The position numbers and the translations under genes are program-made. Positions 39,201-52,400 of a DNA stretch of 64,000 nucleotides are shown piece by piece. Position 1 is the stretch's first letter, and each line of letters begins with the position of its first letter. The notes under the pieces are model-generated. The model was not told where the DNA came from and did not search any database. It saw only the letters and a list, made by a program, of their open reading frames with translations. This DNA comes from Bugulina stolonifera (taxonomy: Eukaryota; Bryozoa; Gymnolaemata; Cheilostomatida; Bugulidae): NCBI GenBank assembly GCA_935421135.1, contig OW285192.1, positions 15,539,001 to 15,603,000 on the forward strand, written 5' to 3'.

Positions 39201-41578
39201 GTTATTAGTTACTACTAGGAGTAACATATAGACACATAGACATAGGCTGTAAGTGTTCCATTTCACTTCATATTGACAAGATAAGCTCTTCTTACACAAA
39301 TATAATAGGATGCACTGTGATATAGCATTCAGGTATGTCCGTATGCTGTGTACTATTTAGTGATTGTTTAGCTTAGGTATCTCAGTGAGACATCAGCACA
39401 TAGCATTATTTTCTCAAAGCTTGATAGGTAAGGTAGTGCATATGCACACCTATTTATACACTTGTGCCTGTAACACATGCAATCTTCATTATGGTGAGTT
39501 AGATTGTATGTATGAGGGTATTGACTACTATTGAATAGGTTCTATTGTTGATATTAGTAGCCTATGTGCTTCAGCTCTTACAGATATTACATAGCTTTGA
39601 GTTTCTTAGATCAGACTGCTGTTGAATGGGAAGGTTTATAATTTTGAGGATACAAATTTCTGAGAAAACTAGTTTGAATGGTACATTGAGGTGAGTAGTA
39701 GACATCTAGGTTGACTAATAGACATAGAAATGCGTCTACTAAACTCCTATATTCTAGTGTTATATTAGGCTAACTCAAGTATTATATTATATTTACATAT
39801 TGGATTGAGAGTTTGCTCTGATTAGGTGTCTTATACTTGATATTATATTATTGTGTCATTATTATGTAAAGATCATAGCACTGCAAGCAGTACGCATATA
39901 ACATTACACCTTAAATCAGGTAAACACAATCTGTGTATGACATGTGCAAGCACTTGCAAGTACATGTTGGTCCATGTAGTACGTTAATTCATATAATGTG
40001 TATGCTGTACACATAGGATCATTCAAGGTAAGTCCAGAACTGGTAGTGCATACTTCTTGATGATATATGCAAGAGATACTGGAAAGGAGGGGCGTTGTTG
40101 CACCACACCATGTAATGCAATAAGAAAAGTATACCTGTATAAACTCATTAGTTATAATTAAAATAATATATACAGTTTTGGAAACACCTTAGAGTTAAGG
40201 TAAAAATAATTACTAGATCACCACTAATTTGTATACGCATGTAGATATTAGATAACTAGATGTTATCCTGTTGTGTTTATGATGTATTAAATATGTTAGG
40301 TGTAGACTACAGTACTGTATTGTGCATCTACATTGTACATGTTGCATACCTGAATGTACACATTGAGATTAGTAGGCTAAACAGAGGGAAGTACTTTTAC
40401 ATCCCACTGAACATATGAAAGTAATTTGTGTGCATTCCTAGAGAGTTACTAGTATAACATACATACCCACTGTTCAACTAGCACCTACATGGATTAGGCG
40501 TTTAACTTGCACTTACATGGATTAGGCGTAGCAGCGAACAATTTGCATTTCACTAGTGAGTCAGTGCTTTAGAAGGCACAAGTCAAGCTGCAAGTCACAA
40601 GTCGGATGAATTAATTAATTTTTTAGGCTAGTAGGCCTAACCAATTGAGAATGGTAAATGAAGAATTAACTAAAATCTATGTAATATATTCATTGTGGTG
40701 ACTGAAAAAGTTTGCATGTATAATGAATTAAAAATGATGTTATTATGAATAGAGTCTCTGAACATAAATCCTTTGTAATGGTGTCCTACGGTTGATCTTT
40801 GAGTGGCCCTCCAAACACAGCTGTACCACTTTTGTAGTTAGCATGTGTGTAAGTTATTATTTTAGTTCAATCACATGAATATATTTTTTAACTTTCAAAG
40901 AATATTACATTCAACATGTAATTAGTTGAACTTATGTGGTAGGACATAATTGGCTATGTAGTAACATTGACTGGGCACTGTCCACCCTACTGTCCATCTA
41001 GCTGTTCATCTACTTCACCGCACACTCTGGCCAGAACTACACAGTTTGACATGCTCAGGTTGTTCACTCAGTAATTATTCTTTCTTACAACAGTGTAGAT
41101 TTCTACCCTTCAGTCAATAAGTTTGAGTTTGTGGTTGATTACCCCAAGTTCCTTCGAGATTGTAGCACCTTTGAACACAGCAACTAAGGCTAGCTTGAAA
41201 TGCCCAGCTGTGCTCAGCCCTACTAGACATATTGGAGAGTTCTATTTTGGTGTTAGAATTTAGAGACAACTTTATGCTATGATTTAGCCTAAGTTTCTAT
41301 AGATACTATAAACTATTAGGGCAGTACTACAACTAACCACCATGTAGGCCTACTATGTAGTACATTGACAACAACTCATGAAATGACAAGTGTGTTGCAT
41401 GTCAAATAAATTTCCTTTTTGCTAAAATAATTTGTGTCATTTAAGTTAAATCAGTGGCAGTGGTTGTTTTGATATACAGGTGACTCACCTGAGGGTTTGT
41501 AAGGCTTCACTGGATATCACCATGTACCAATGCATTATGGCAAGTTTGGTGGCTATCATCCATATACGTACATATTAA

Positions 41579-42515
41579 TTATAGACTAGATAATATATAA
41601 TTATATCCCATGCTTTGGTTATAAACAATGGCTTCCTGGAGCCTCTGATGCTGAGGATAATAACGTATGATGTCAGAGCAGGTACTTGTGAGGCACTTGT
41701 TAGGTAATCGTTCTGACTCACCTTAGCTGTGAATCCCTGGGTCCAAATTTGACGGAATTCTGCAGATTCATGTTTTGGAAAGTATATCAATATATCTATT
41801 AATTGGCCTTGTAAACACTGAGATAAGCCAGTAGCATTTTGTTTAGATAATTTCGACGAGTGGCTCACACTGGATGGTGGGAAGGGGAAAGATCATTGTT
41901 AAAAAACTCACAGTTACCAATAGAAACGTACAAGCTGACAAACACCCTGGTTAATGAACTCTGGGATACACCTCCCTTCACCATCTGGTGCGGATCAGCA
42001 GTATGTTCTACTTTCAAGCACACCTCAGCCATAAATCTGGGGTAATTCCAGAGCAAAAACATCACTATTAGCATCACACTAATAAAACTGCAGTTAAAGC
42101 AAAGCAGTTAATTTGGATAATAGAATGGAGGTGTTGCAGAAATAGACGTAATGTGTACTATTGCCCAAGATTTAACCTTAGCTAATCGTTGTAATCCCAC
42201 CAGTTATCACTCCTTCTCACGTGGGATCGTTAGTTTCTATAAAGTAGTGAGTCAGCAACAACTGGCAGGGAGTCAGTTCGCAAACAGGGGTTTGTAACTC
42301 CAAGTTCCATAACTGATTTTGTGCGTGGGGCACTGGGATTACGAAACCGTTATTAAGGCAGACAGATATTATATTACATGTATGTTTGGTAGGCAGGTAG
42401 CATTATAGTGTAGGTTGTCAATACCAACAATGGTCCCTCAATCTGTTTCATTTCCTCAGGGAACTTTACTTGAGCCATCTGAGCACAGACTCCATTGTAT
42501 AATTATGCATTCAGA
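41579..42515 (-). CDS. Possible small minus-strand gene, unknown function
   Basis: On the minus strand, segments 42515-42470, 42332-42221, 42036-41946, 41817-41722 and 41650-41579 are each bounded by splice signals and join in matching phases, giving 417 nt with a terminal stop (138 residues). Donors such as AAG|GTGAGT and acceptors such as TTACCCCAG are good; the donor at 41946 (GTGTTT) is weak. I do not recognise the protein, and the 5' end is not defined. Caution: the + strand of the same area also has protein-like frames, including 41114-41249 (an Ig-like look with LKCPA) and 42530-42772, which ends in a hydrophobic tail resembling a GPI signal. Only one of these readings, or none, is likely to be real. 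Confidence 0.2.
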
Positions 42516-43403
42516 CTAATTAATTACAGTCTCCATTCTGTACTGTGGTCTTCCCTTCTTCTAATGAAATCCTCTATGTTGGGTGGTGCCTCAACCAAAG
42601 CCTGTGCCATCTACGTAATAGTTCTCTCTATTCATCAATCACTGTCTCCGAGAATAACAACCAGGGAAACAGGGTATTGGTTCTTTCTACTGCTAGTACA
42701 AGTACAGACTCAATGTTGCTAGTCGTAGTGCTTATACTAGCACTGTCCGCATCATTACAATCACCAGTATAGGTGCTAAAATACTGCTAGTACTGACTAG
42801 TACTGACTAGTACTGACTTGTACTAAGACTGAAGCCTAGCACACCATCCTTTATTTTTAAATGAATAATATATAGGCTAGGAGGTAAGATTTTGCTTTTA
42901 TTATAATCGTGGCAAAATCTAATAATGATGTTCAACTTACTCTGTAGATAGTATCTTTTTGAGGAAGCGAAGCATGGCTTCAGCTTAATATCATAAATTT
43001 GAACAAATATTGCCCTATTTCAATTGGTGCTAGTACATTATGCTAATAAAAATGTTAATTATATTATTATCCATTACTTGTCTTGCAAATGGAATTAAAA
43101 TTGTTGGCAAGTCAAATAGTGTTATAGTAAGCCAATAAGATGAGAGAGAGGACAACTTCAAATTATTCACCCATTTTATTTCACTTGTTCCCGATTTCAC
43201 ATTAGTATCTTTCAAAGTGGGAACTTACTATTATTTTATTGTAGAAATCCCTCTTTGGAATATGAATTTTTCTAGATAACTGCATGGAAATTTGAATAAT
43301 TTAGCTATACTTGATGCCTGTTTATCCGTAGATCACTGCTGAGTATTTCTACCCATATGGAGAGATCATACTGATACTAAACTAATATCTAGAAAGATAC
43401 GCT

Positions 43404-43439
43404 ATGGCAGCATCTATGGCAGCATCTATGGCAGCATCC
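43404..43439 (+). repeat. Triple ATGGCAGCATCT start repeat
   Basis: Three 12-bp copies give the peptide MAAS three times, so three in-frame ATG codons in a row can start the RhoGEF. The first ATG (43404) is taken as the start by convention; the sequence does not decide between them. Confidence 0.8.
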
Positions 43440-46400
43440 ACAACGTCTGGTTCTGGTGGCTCCACCTCTAAAGACGTTACCATCAGTGAGGTGGCATCTG
43501 TCATCAAGAGCGGATTCTTCTTGGTAACAGGTTAGTAAGCCCTGGCTATAATAATACTGTACTGTCACCGATTTGTGGTCTATTTCCTTCCTCGATGGCA
43601 GTATTATATACCATATATTCCACAGTGGACATGGTGTAATACTAATATCATGTATGACACATACTGTAGGTATATCCATTACACTCTCCCAATACTCTTC
43701 AGAGATTTAAATCAAAGAGCATATATATATTCCTTGAATAGGTCCATCAAAAATGCATTTGCTGCCGTTATGCAATGCCCTAGGCCTAGTTCCATAGCTA
43801 TTAGCATTGATTTCTACAGTCCGATGGCTGTTCGATATATCTACTACAGTGCATGTAGAGGATAGTTAGCGTTTATTTATTCAGCTGTATTACCGAAGAC
43901 TGCAATGTATAGTGTAGGCTCCCACTGCTGTTTCCTCCCATATAATATACGTGATATGTTATTACTATAAACCTAGAGCATACATACAGCACACTTGTTG
44001 TTCAACAGCACTGTAATACATAGTAGGATGTCAAGTCATATTATAGCCTGAAACCTGATCCTTCTCCTAAACGTAATCTTGCTTATTCCTGGGTGAATCC
44101 TTGAATGACACCTCAATCTCTTCATTAAACGTTTTTTATTGCTTACCCAATAAAAGCAAACAAACATTTATACATGATTATTGGTAGGGTATATATAACC
44201 CACAGTCGCCTTCCTGTAGTTTGTAGATCGATGTAAAATCTCAAAGTAGAACTGTAGCAAGACTTGGGCGTTCAAATATAGAAATTTAGGATACACTGAA
44301 ATCTGTAATCCACTACGTTATTTACCATGTGATGTCATTTCTAAACCTGTTTTATCTGTTCAGGCCGGTTAGTCGTATCTTCTACGCTCCTACACTTTGT
44401 TAGAAAAGATCGCATAAAATCGCATGTTTTATAATATCACAGCAGCCTTTCACAGCATCCAGAACCCAGTGCAGACTAGAGTCATGACTCAGTTGTTCTA
44501 TAAATACATTATAATAAAGTTCATCAATCAAATTTTGAAGTTTATGACTAATAAATGAGACTGTATCGAAATTAATTTAGCCATGTTTGACACGGGTAGC
44601 TGACAGTGCATGATATGAGAGTGTTAGTGCACTCAATATTGAATAAAATCACCTAACCTAAAGTGCTATAATAATTATCATTATACTTATTGACTTACAC
44701 ATTACATAGTGATGTATTTGTATTTTGTAATAATGGTAATAGGGTAAAAGTAACAATATACCAATATTATAAATTAAAATGTATCATACACATTGTTTGT
44801 ATGATGAAAATACGTCATGTAGGTCTAGAGTTCTATCCTCAGAGAGATTATAGATTCTGATATTAAATGGTATTATCTATGCCTAGGAATTGGGTATCAT
44901 GTTGCTCTGTTACTGCTAAGGAGATGCATTACATGCACGTTATACAGTACCACACCGTTAATATAAAGGAGATTATTTCTATAGAAATGTGTATTATTAT
45001 TGTCATCAATTAATCCCGAAGTGATACACCTCTCCATTGTAACCTGAGAAGGCATGACATATAACATTATCATATTGGAAACAATTATCTCATTCAACCA
45101 GGTGGTTGACATTTCCACAAGTACAGAATTATACAGATTGCACATTATCTTTGGCAGCGCTGCTTCTATTTTGTGACCTGGCTCGGAATTTCCGTCTTTC
45201 ACGCTGCGGTTGCCACATTGAAAATAGCTCAGACTCTCTGTAATTCTTTCTAGTGACAAATTTACGATTCCTAGGTATAACTTGGCAACAACATTCTTAT
45301 TTCTGAAAATTTAACACGTGTGCATCTGTTTAGGCCTATATATTGTACTATAGAGTAATGTGTCTAGAGTTAATAATGGAGAGGATAGGTAGGTTAATAG
45401 GCTACTAGAGTACATGTATAGGACAAAAGGGAGAGAGACTTATAAAACTAGTTATTGTTCACTTTAGGAGAGTCTTCGTTATCACATCAACATAACAATA
45501 ATTGCAACAGTTTTATTGCTGTATTTTGGTGTTGACCTACCACTATGGAGGCGTAGGATTGCAAAATAGTGGGCGTTTTGATTTATAGCTTATTTCCATT
45601 ATCCGCTGGTAGAAGTCGGATATGAAAATCTTTCCATTAGACAGCTCTGAGTATGTGAAATAGGAATGACCAGAATATGGGATATCGGTCACCTTTGACA
45701 ATTCTAAGCTAAAATGATTTTAAACATAATTATAATTGTATCTCTATGCTTGACTGTTCACTTCATGCCCATTAAATGAGATGCTGCATATATGCACTCT
45801 ATGTGTAGATATACATGATTGTATTTACCGAATGTTGGCAATTGAAGACGGAAGTAGACTATATCAGCGGTCATCTTTGTATGTTGCAGGAAGCACATCG
45901 GTAGATGGATACCCACTTATATTTTCTCTAGACTGTGTCAGCCCTGAACCCCCAGAGGAGTTGCAGAAGAACACTCTGGTTTACATCGCTAGTCTCCCGA
46001 CGTAAGTCTTCACTCTGGTGCAAACTATATCAGCACAATCACTATTTGCAGGCCAAAATAAACATGTTGATATCAATATTGATCCTCACGTTTCTCCTGA
46101 CAGCCTAGTGAGAACCAGTTATCAATGTGACCTTAAAATTTTCTTCTTAGAAGTTTTTTTGTTCTTGAAAAACAAATATTAAAGTTTATAGAAAGTTTAC
46201 TAAGTGTAATACATGTAGTAGTATATCCATATACCAAATGATGTTCGGTGCATGGTAGATGGAAGTATTATGAAACAATTTCATCACTGAGACAGACCGA
46301 TTTCTTTCACAATGATTGTTACACTCATCTGTATATGCACATTCAGGTCTACACCGAAACAGAGCTCACGGTAGGCTTTAACGCTAAAGCAGTGTTCAAA

Positions 46401-49400
46401 CACTTCCTGTGAGGTCACTTCCTCTTAAATTTCTATAATCTGGTGCTTGCGACAATAATGAGTAATCTGTTATCTTCTAAATGGTTGCCTCAACTGCACT
46501 AAACTCTAATACAGGAGTATGAACTGTATCAGTATGATATGCATGGCAAGCATCTATGTGTAACACACGGGACACGGGTTTATCTACGTCTCTGGTATTT
46601 GATTGGGTTAAGTTGGTTTATACTTTACCAGCTGCCCATTCTTTCACCTACATTGTATATGTTTGTATACCCAAATAAATTTGTTTAGAAGAGATATTTT
46701 ATAGCTATTCTCAATCTACCCACACAGCCTTTCCATAGTTGTGAAGAAGTACCTACTTTATTGACTGTTTTGTCATCTACCTGTTATAGCCTGTCAAACT
46801 TCTACATGATGTGGTATCTGCCAATGTAGGCCTCTTCCTGTTCATTGTATATACCGACTAAATACCGACTGACTATGCTGACTATACCCACTATATTGAG
46901 AGAATTTCGTCTCTGGACATAAGCATTGTGGAGCATAGTGTCTCCACAACACTACAGTCGGAGAAAAGTGAATTTCTGGCAAATTGTGAGATGTGCAACT
47001 TACTAGGTTCTACATAAACTCTGGTCGATTTCACAAGGTCACATGGTGACTGTTTCTTTTTCCAGATTAACGCTTTCTCCAAGTGCTCAAAATCAATCTT
47101 TAGTAGCGGCTAGTTCTGGCAGCAAACCCAATATATCACTTAACAACTGACGTATGATTACTGTTCTTTAGGTTTTCTACAGACAAAAACCTCCATTATT
47201 GCTTTGTCCTCGACAGAAGGAAGTCCTCATGGACTTGCGTCAGGAAAATGTTCACCTTAATATCGGTAAGATTTGAGGATACGCAGCTATCAAATGCTCC
47301 AGTTGTCTCGGCTCCGCTTAATATTAAACTACTGCTTCAAATACTATCAAATATATTTTACTAATTTAAGCTCTGCTCCGAATATATCTTTAACAGTAGC
47401 ACGCTCCTTTGATTTCCAACACACACTTCCATTGTTATAAAGCCGTTGTCACCTCAATATTTTAGAACTCATTTACCCGACCAGTGAAAGAAGTCATTCT
47501 CCTTCAACCGACTGGATTCTTCCAAAGAAGGTTCAGCCTCAGCGAGGCGGGGAAACTGCAAAGTGAATTTCCTGCTTTCCAGGTATTTTGTTATCTGATC
47601 TCATCAGCCACTCGACTGATTTGATTTCGGATATTTCTGCTATTAAATCTGGTAGAACAGAGCAACATGGAAGTAACTTTCTGATCATGGTGATAAGTTT
47701 AGCACATGGGTCAGTTCACGGGAAGTCATTAGGAAAGTTACAGCAGCTATTCAGATTTCTGGTTCAGATTCTCTATCGACAACAAATAGTCTGCCACTAC
47801 AGAACCAACTCTGTTACTAAGTGCTCTTAGCAATATTCATTAGAGGTCAACATCTTATAAATTAAGTATCTTCGACCTCAATGATTCTCAGCTTGTTGAA
47901 TACAAATGCATAAAAATATTGATTTGGTCATAAAACTAGATGTTATTAATTTCTACTACATGATATTATATAATATATTACTTTATATATAGATTTATAA
48001 CATTGACATAATACTAATAGAATTAAAATGCGTTTCACGCTATAACTTAATGTTATGTTATATATACTTTAGACCTGTATAATTGATAGATATACAGAGA
48101 TAATATCGATGTTAAAATTTTCATTTACTATAGTGATACAATGTAGCTGTTGTCGTAGTATGAAACATTCACCTGAGCAAATAATAGATATCATAAGATC
48201 ATTGTCCTCTACAGCATGGTGATGCGAGTGTTAGGTGCAACATGTACAAGTACATAATTTTTATAAGGTGATATTGAAATTAGCCTAAAACTTCATCAAG
48301 TCAGTGATTATTTCACACATCAAAAATACAAGTAAACTAACTCATGGTACAACAGATTCAACTTCCAAAACTACATGGAAACTGTAGGCTAGATATATGT
48401 TGTATGCTTCATGTCGTCAGCTGTGCTCCATACGCAGTACGCCATGTGCTGCGCATCATCCAGTAACTGTCTACACCGATGCACTGTTCACATATTTTGT
48501 AGAATACTCCATTATTTGCTACGTGTTATGTAATTGGAAGATTTGTTGAGTAATGCCCATCTATTTTTTGACAGACTGTACTATTGGATGATACTGAAGC
48601 TTTAACAAAGAGGTTTGGAGCTGAGAATGTGTGCGAGCAGCTCGGCGGCAGCATTAATGGAAGCATGGATGACTTCATCCAGCAGCGAATGGTAAGTAAC
48701 TGTACGATATCCTGCTATAAATAAGTAGATACAAACAGGACCTAACCTGAAATGTGTTGAATCTCAAATTAGCTGCTAATTTGAATGTACCCTAGTAGTA
48801 TGGTAGGGCACTTGTTATGCCAGGTGAATCCACTTCGAACTTGACGATGTAGCATCTGTATTACCTGCTTCAGTGAGCAGTTAGTCTCAATTCAGTAAAT
48901 TTCACGATGTAAACAAAATGCCACATTATCAATTTAAATGGGATGAATAACATGGTGGATTACATATATGTAAAATAGTGTACATCATTTGTATTGTTTA
49001 TTTTTACCAAGTACATCCATAGATAATACACAAATGCAAAGAGAGGATAACTCTAAATTGAAAAGCCAAGTATCTTTTGTGAATGTAATGTGTAGTTACA
49101 TATACGTTTAGTCCATCGACTCCCTTGAGACCAACTGTGTGGACCTTGAAGACAGAGTGAAAGATTTACTGCTAAGTGATGCACAGGATGACTTGGACAT
49201 TCCCAATGACGTGGCGTCGACCGAAGCATTGCTAAACGAGCATGCAGTAAGTTGTATGGTTACTCACATTGACCCTTTACTACTTAGTACAAGGTCAACG
49301 TCGGTAGTAAAGTAGGCCTAGACGTCAATAGATGATTACTTACCGTGTGCATGAGTAATACTACACTTGCCAGTTCATATAAATCAAAATTTGTTCACAA

Positions 49401-52400
49401 ACTTGTTACCAATGTATATCATGGTGTGCAATACCTTATATAACACAAGGTAAATTGTTATCTTATAGGAAATCAAGACCAACTTATCAGATGAAATTTC
49501 TAACATAAAGAGCCAAGGAGAAGTGGTTTTAGAGTGTTTCAGGGCAGACAAGGAGGGTCTACCTGCTACCCAACAAATGCTACATATACAGGAGGTTCAG
49601 AAGTAAGTAGCAAACGTTAAATATAATAATAAAAGTGTCTAGAACCCCAGCATAGCATTACGAGAGAACTATGAGCCTGGGGACTATTATTTGGATGTGC
49701 AAGGCCTCTCAGCTCCTTGAATCTTGTGATTCTCTTGATATCCAGATACAACATTACTCGGTTAAATCTCTATACCTTCTTTATTTTTTGCTATGCACTA
49801 ATACAATTCAATTCATACCAAATCACTGTTTGCTCATTAGCTTTATCTTATTGTGTTCATATTGCAACAATACAACATGCCTATTTCAGTTTTTGTTGTA
49901 AATTTTGTCATTTGGAGATAATGTCACTTTTGAAATAATACTCAGATCTGTGTTGAAACCAAACTGAAATCTGGACACTCTGCTCTTTAGGCTGACGACT
50001 CGACTTGACGACTTGGAGGTTGCAATACGAGACTACTGGGAGAAAGAAGAAAATAAACTACAAGAATTCATGAAGCTCAGAGAGTTTCACGAAGAATTCA
50101 AAGTAGTATGTTATTACAGTTTATTAACTTCTAAAATGACATGTGTTATGCGTTGAATCACACATTTACTGTCGTAAATGTTGTTTTGCAACACATTGTT
50201 GCATCACAGAAAATATAACATAGGATAATCTGATAACTTATGAATATCATTATATACCGTAATTGAGCTAGTAAAGTGGAGAGGAGACAACTTTAATGCT
50301 AAGTTTGGTAGCAGATGGTTTTATGACTTTAATACTTGGTGAGCTGTGATGCCAGCACCTGCTAACCCGTGTTAGCACATGCCTCTTCAAGTTGAATACT
50401 TAACTTCTGTACAGGTTAACTGTGCTTTTAACTTTGTGACCCACATATTTACCATTTTCTACACCCTAATTATACTGGTGAAGTTGGAGCCCTAGTTTGA
50501 TATTCGTATTTCTAATAATGACATGACTTAGGTAAATGTAACAGTTTGCATATAAATGCATTATTTTTTGCTGCATTCATGCATGCAAATGAAAAATTTA
50601 TTCAAAACAAGAGTAGTGTTGACAAAGATTAAATTTTTACAGTACTCTCAATGCCACACCCAAAGGAATATTAATGGGACATTGAAATATTTACCCTGGC
50701 CCCTGGATATTTTGCCCTAAGCAATCTAACAAAGTATAGGAAGGTATATTTATCTGACCGTGTAGAAAGGTATATTTATCTGACCGTGTAGAAAGGTATA
50801 TCTATCTGACCGTGTAGAAAGTTCTGGAACTCCAGATGGTATGGTGAATCATAAAGTAATAAAAAATCTGTTACTCATATTTCTTGAGTGAATTATCTGT
50901 TTTTATGGTATAAGGCAGGTAGATGTAGGGCTCATACAGAGGCCACACTCACTCCATGTGAACAGTACTCGTAGGTAGTACATTATACATTGGTGAGAGA
51001 GCAACCACCTACCCTGTTGGTCATGCCTATTAAACAGATTGTTGTTCAGATAACGTACATGTATTACTAGAGTTATAGGTTCAAGTTGAATATTACAGGT
51101 TAAATATTACATAGAAAGCATACAATATTGTAGTTTACAGCAACATGCATGTACAATGTACAAGTAATTTAAAAAGAAACTAGCTCTAACATCATTGTGG
51201 TTGAAAACAGCTAATGTCACATACATGTATATAGCAGTAGCTTGAAGTAAACTATATGCTATATAGAATGAAGTAAAGTGGACAGCGCAATCCGGTCACA
51301 TGACCCAACGGATGCCCACACAGTTATCTGTAGTACTCATTGTATCTTTTTATTTGCAGCTTCACCACAATCTGAACAGACTGAGCGAACTGCTCGCCAA
51401 TGTCAAGGACTATATTACCTCCGTTGAAGAAGCTTGTAGCAATTCGAAAAGGCTGTCAAAGTTTGAAACAGACTCACAGGTAAGACAATTTGGAGTTTTC
51501 TTCTCTTTAGATAGTCTGTGCTTCATAAATGAAGTATTTCATGTAAATATACTGTAGAGTGTAGACATTCAGTTAGCTGAACCTTTGAGCCTAACTAAAT
51601 GTACTGTCATGCCTTCTCAAAGTAAGCTTATGTAGTTCTGAAATCTAACAGATGGAGGATAGACAATACCTATCAATTAATGACATGTATAAACTTCATA
51701 GTGAAAGTAGCTGGTCATGTGTCATTGACAGTGTTGAAGATCAAACAATCTAAAATTAAATTTTACAGTTTTCATAAACTTTATAATTTATATAAAGTAT
51801 AAATATTGCTCAATGATCTCTTCATGTTGGAGTATGTTCTAAGTAGCTAGTTCTTGACTTTATAAACAGCCTCTTACCTTACATACTTATTACAGTAAAG
51901 TGAAACTCAGATCATGCCAAACTTTAAAGTATTTCAGAGAAAATTATTAGAGGCAGAAATATGTGGTGTGTGTAGCTGCATGGAGAATTAAATAAATATG
52001 TGTGGTGGTTGCAGAGTTTGCTGAGCAGATCCAAATGGCTGGCTCAGGTTTGGAGCAGCAAGATGAGTTCTTCAGACAGCATGACACTGTATACTGTCGG
52101 TCCAAAGTGTGAAGAGCTCACTAGACTGTATGACGTCTGCACTGAGTCACTTCGGTATAAACAAATGCTTGCCTCCAAGCAGTCATCGCTATACGAACAC
52201 CTCGACCAGGTTAGTTCTCAGTCTAAACTCTGGCATACTGTAGTTCTCAGTCTAAACTCTACATGTAAATATTGTTATCAAAATTGACAAAGTCTCCATG
52301 CAAAAAGCCAAACCGTTGGAAGTTTTGAATAATATCATTCCTTGAAATGATACTTTGTTATCACAACGAGTTTATATGCACTTGTATATAAAAGCGCTCA

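Larger units (their letters stand above)
32098..43403. other. Long intergenic region between POU4 and the RhoGEF gene
   Basis: 11.3 kb. The first part is POU4 3' UTR. It contains an ACAT microsatellite near 35434-35452, a foldback at 36201-36245, a G-rich stretch at 37217-37237, an 18-bp direct repeat (CTACATGGATTAGGCGT type) near 40486-40530 and a TAGTACTGAC tandem near 42782-42829. From about 41100 to 42775 both strands show short protein-like frames with splice signals; one minus-strand model is given separately. Otherwise I see no gene. Confidence 0.5.
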
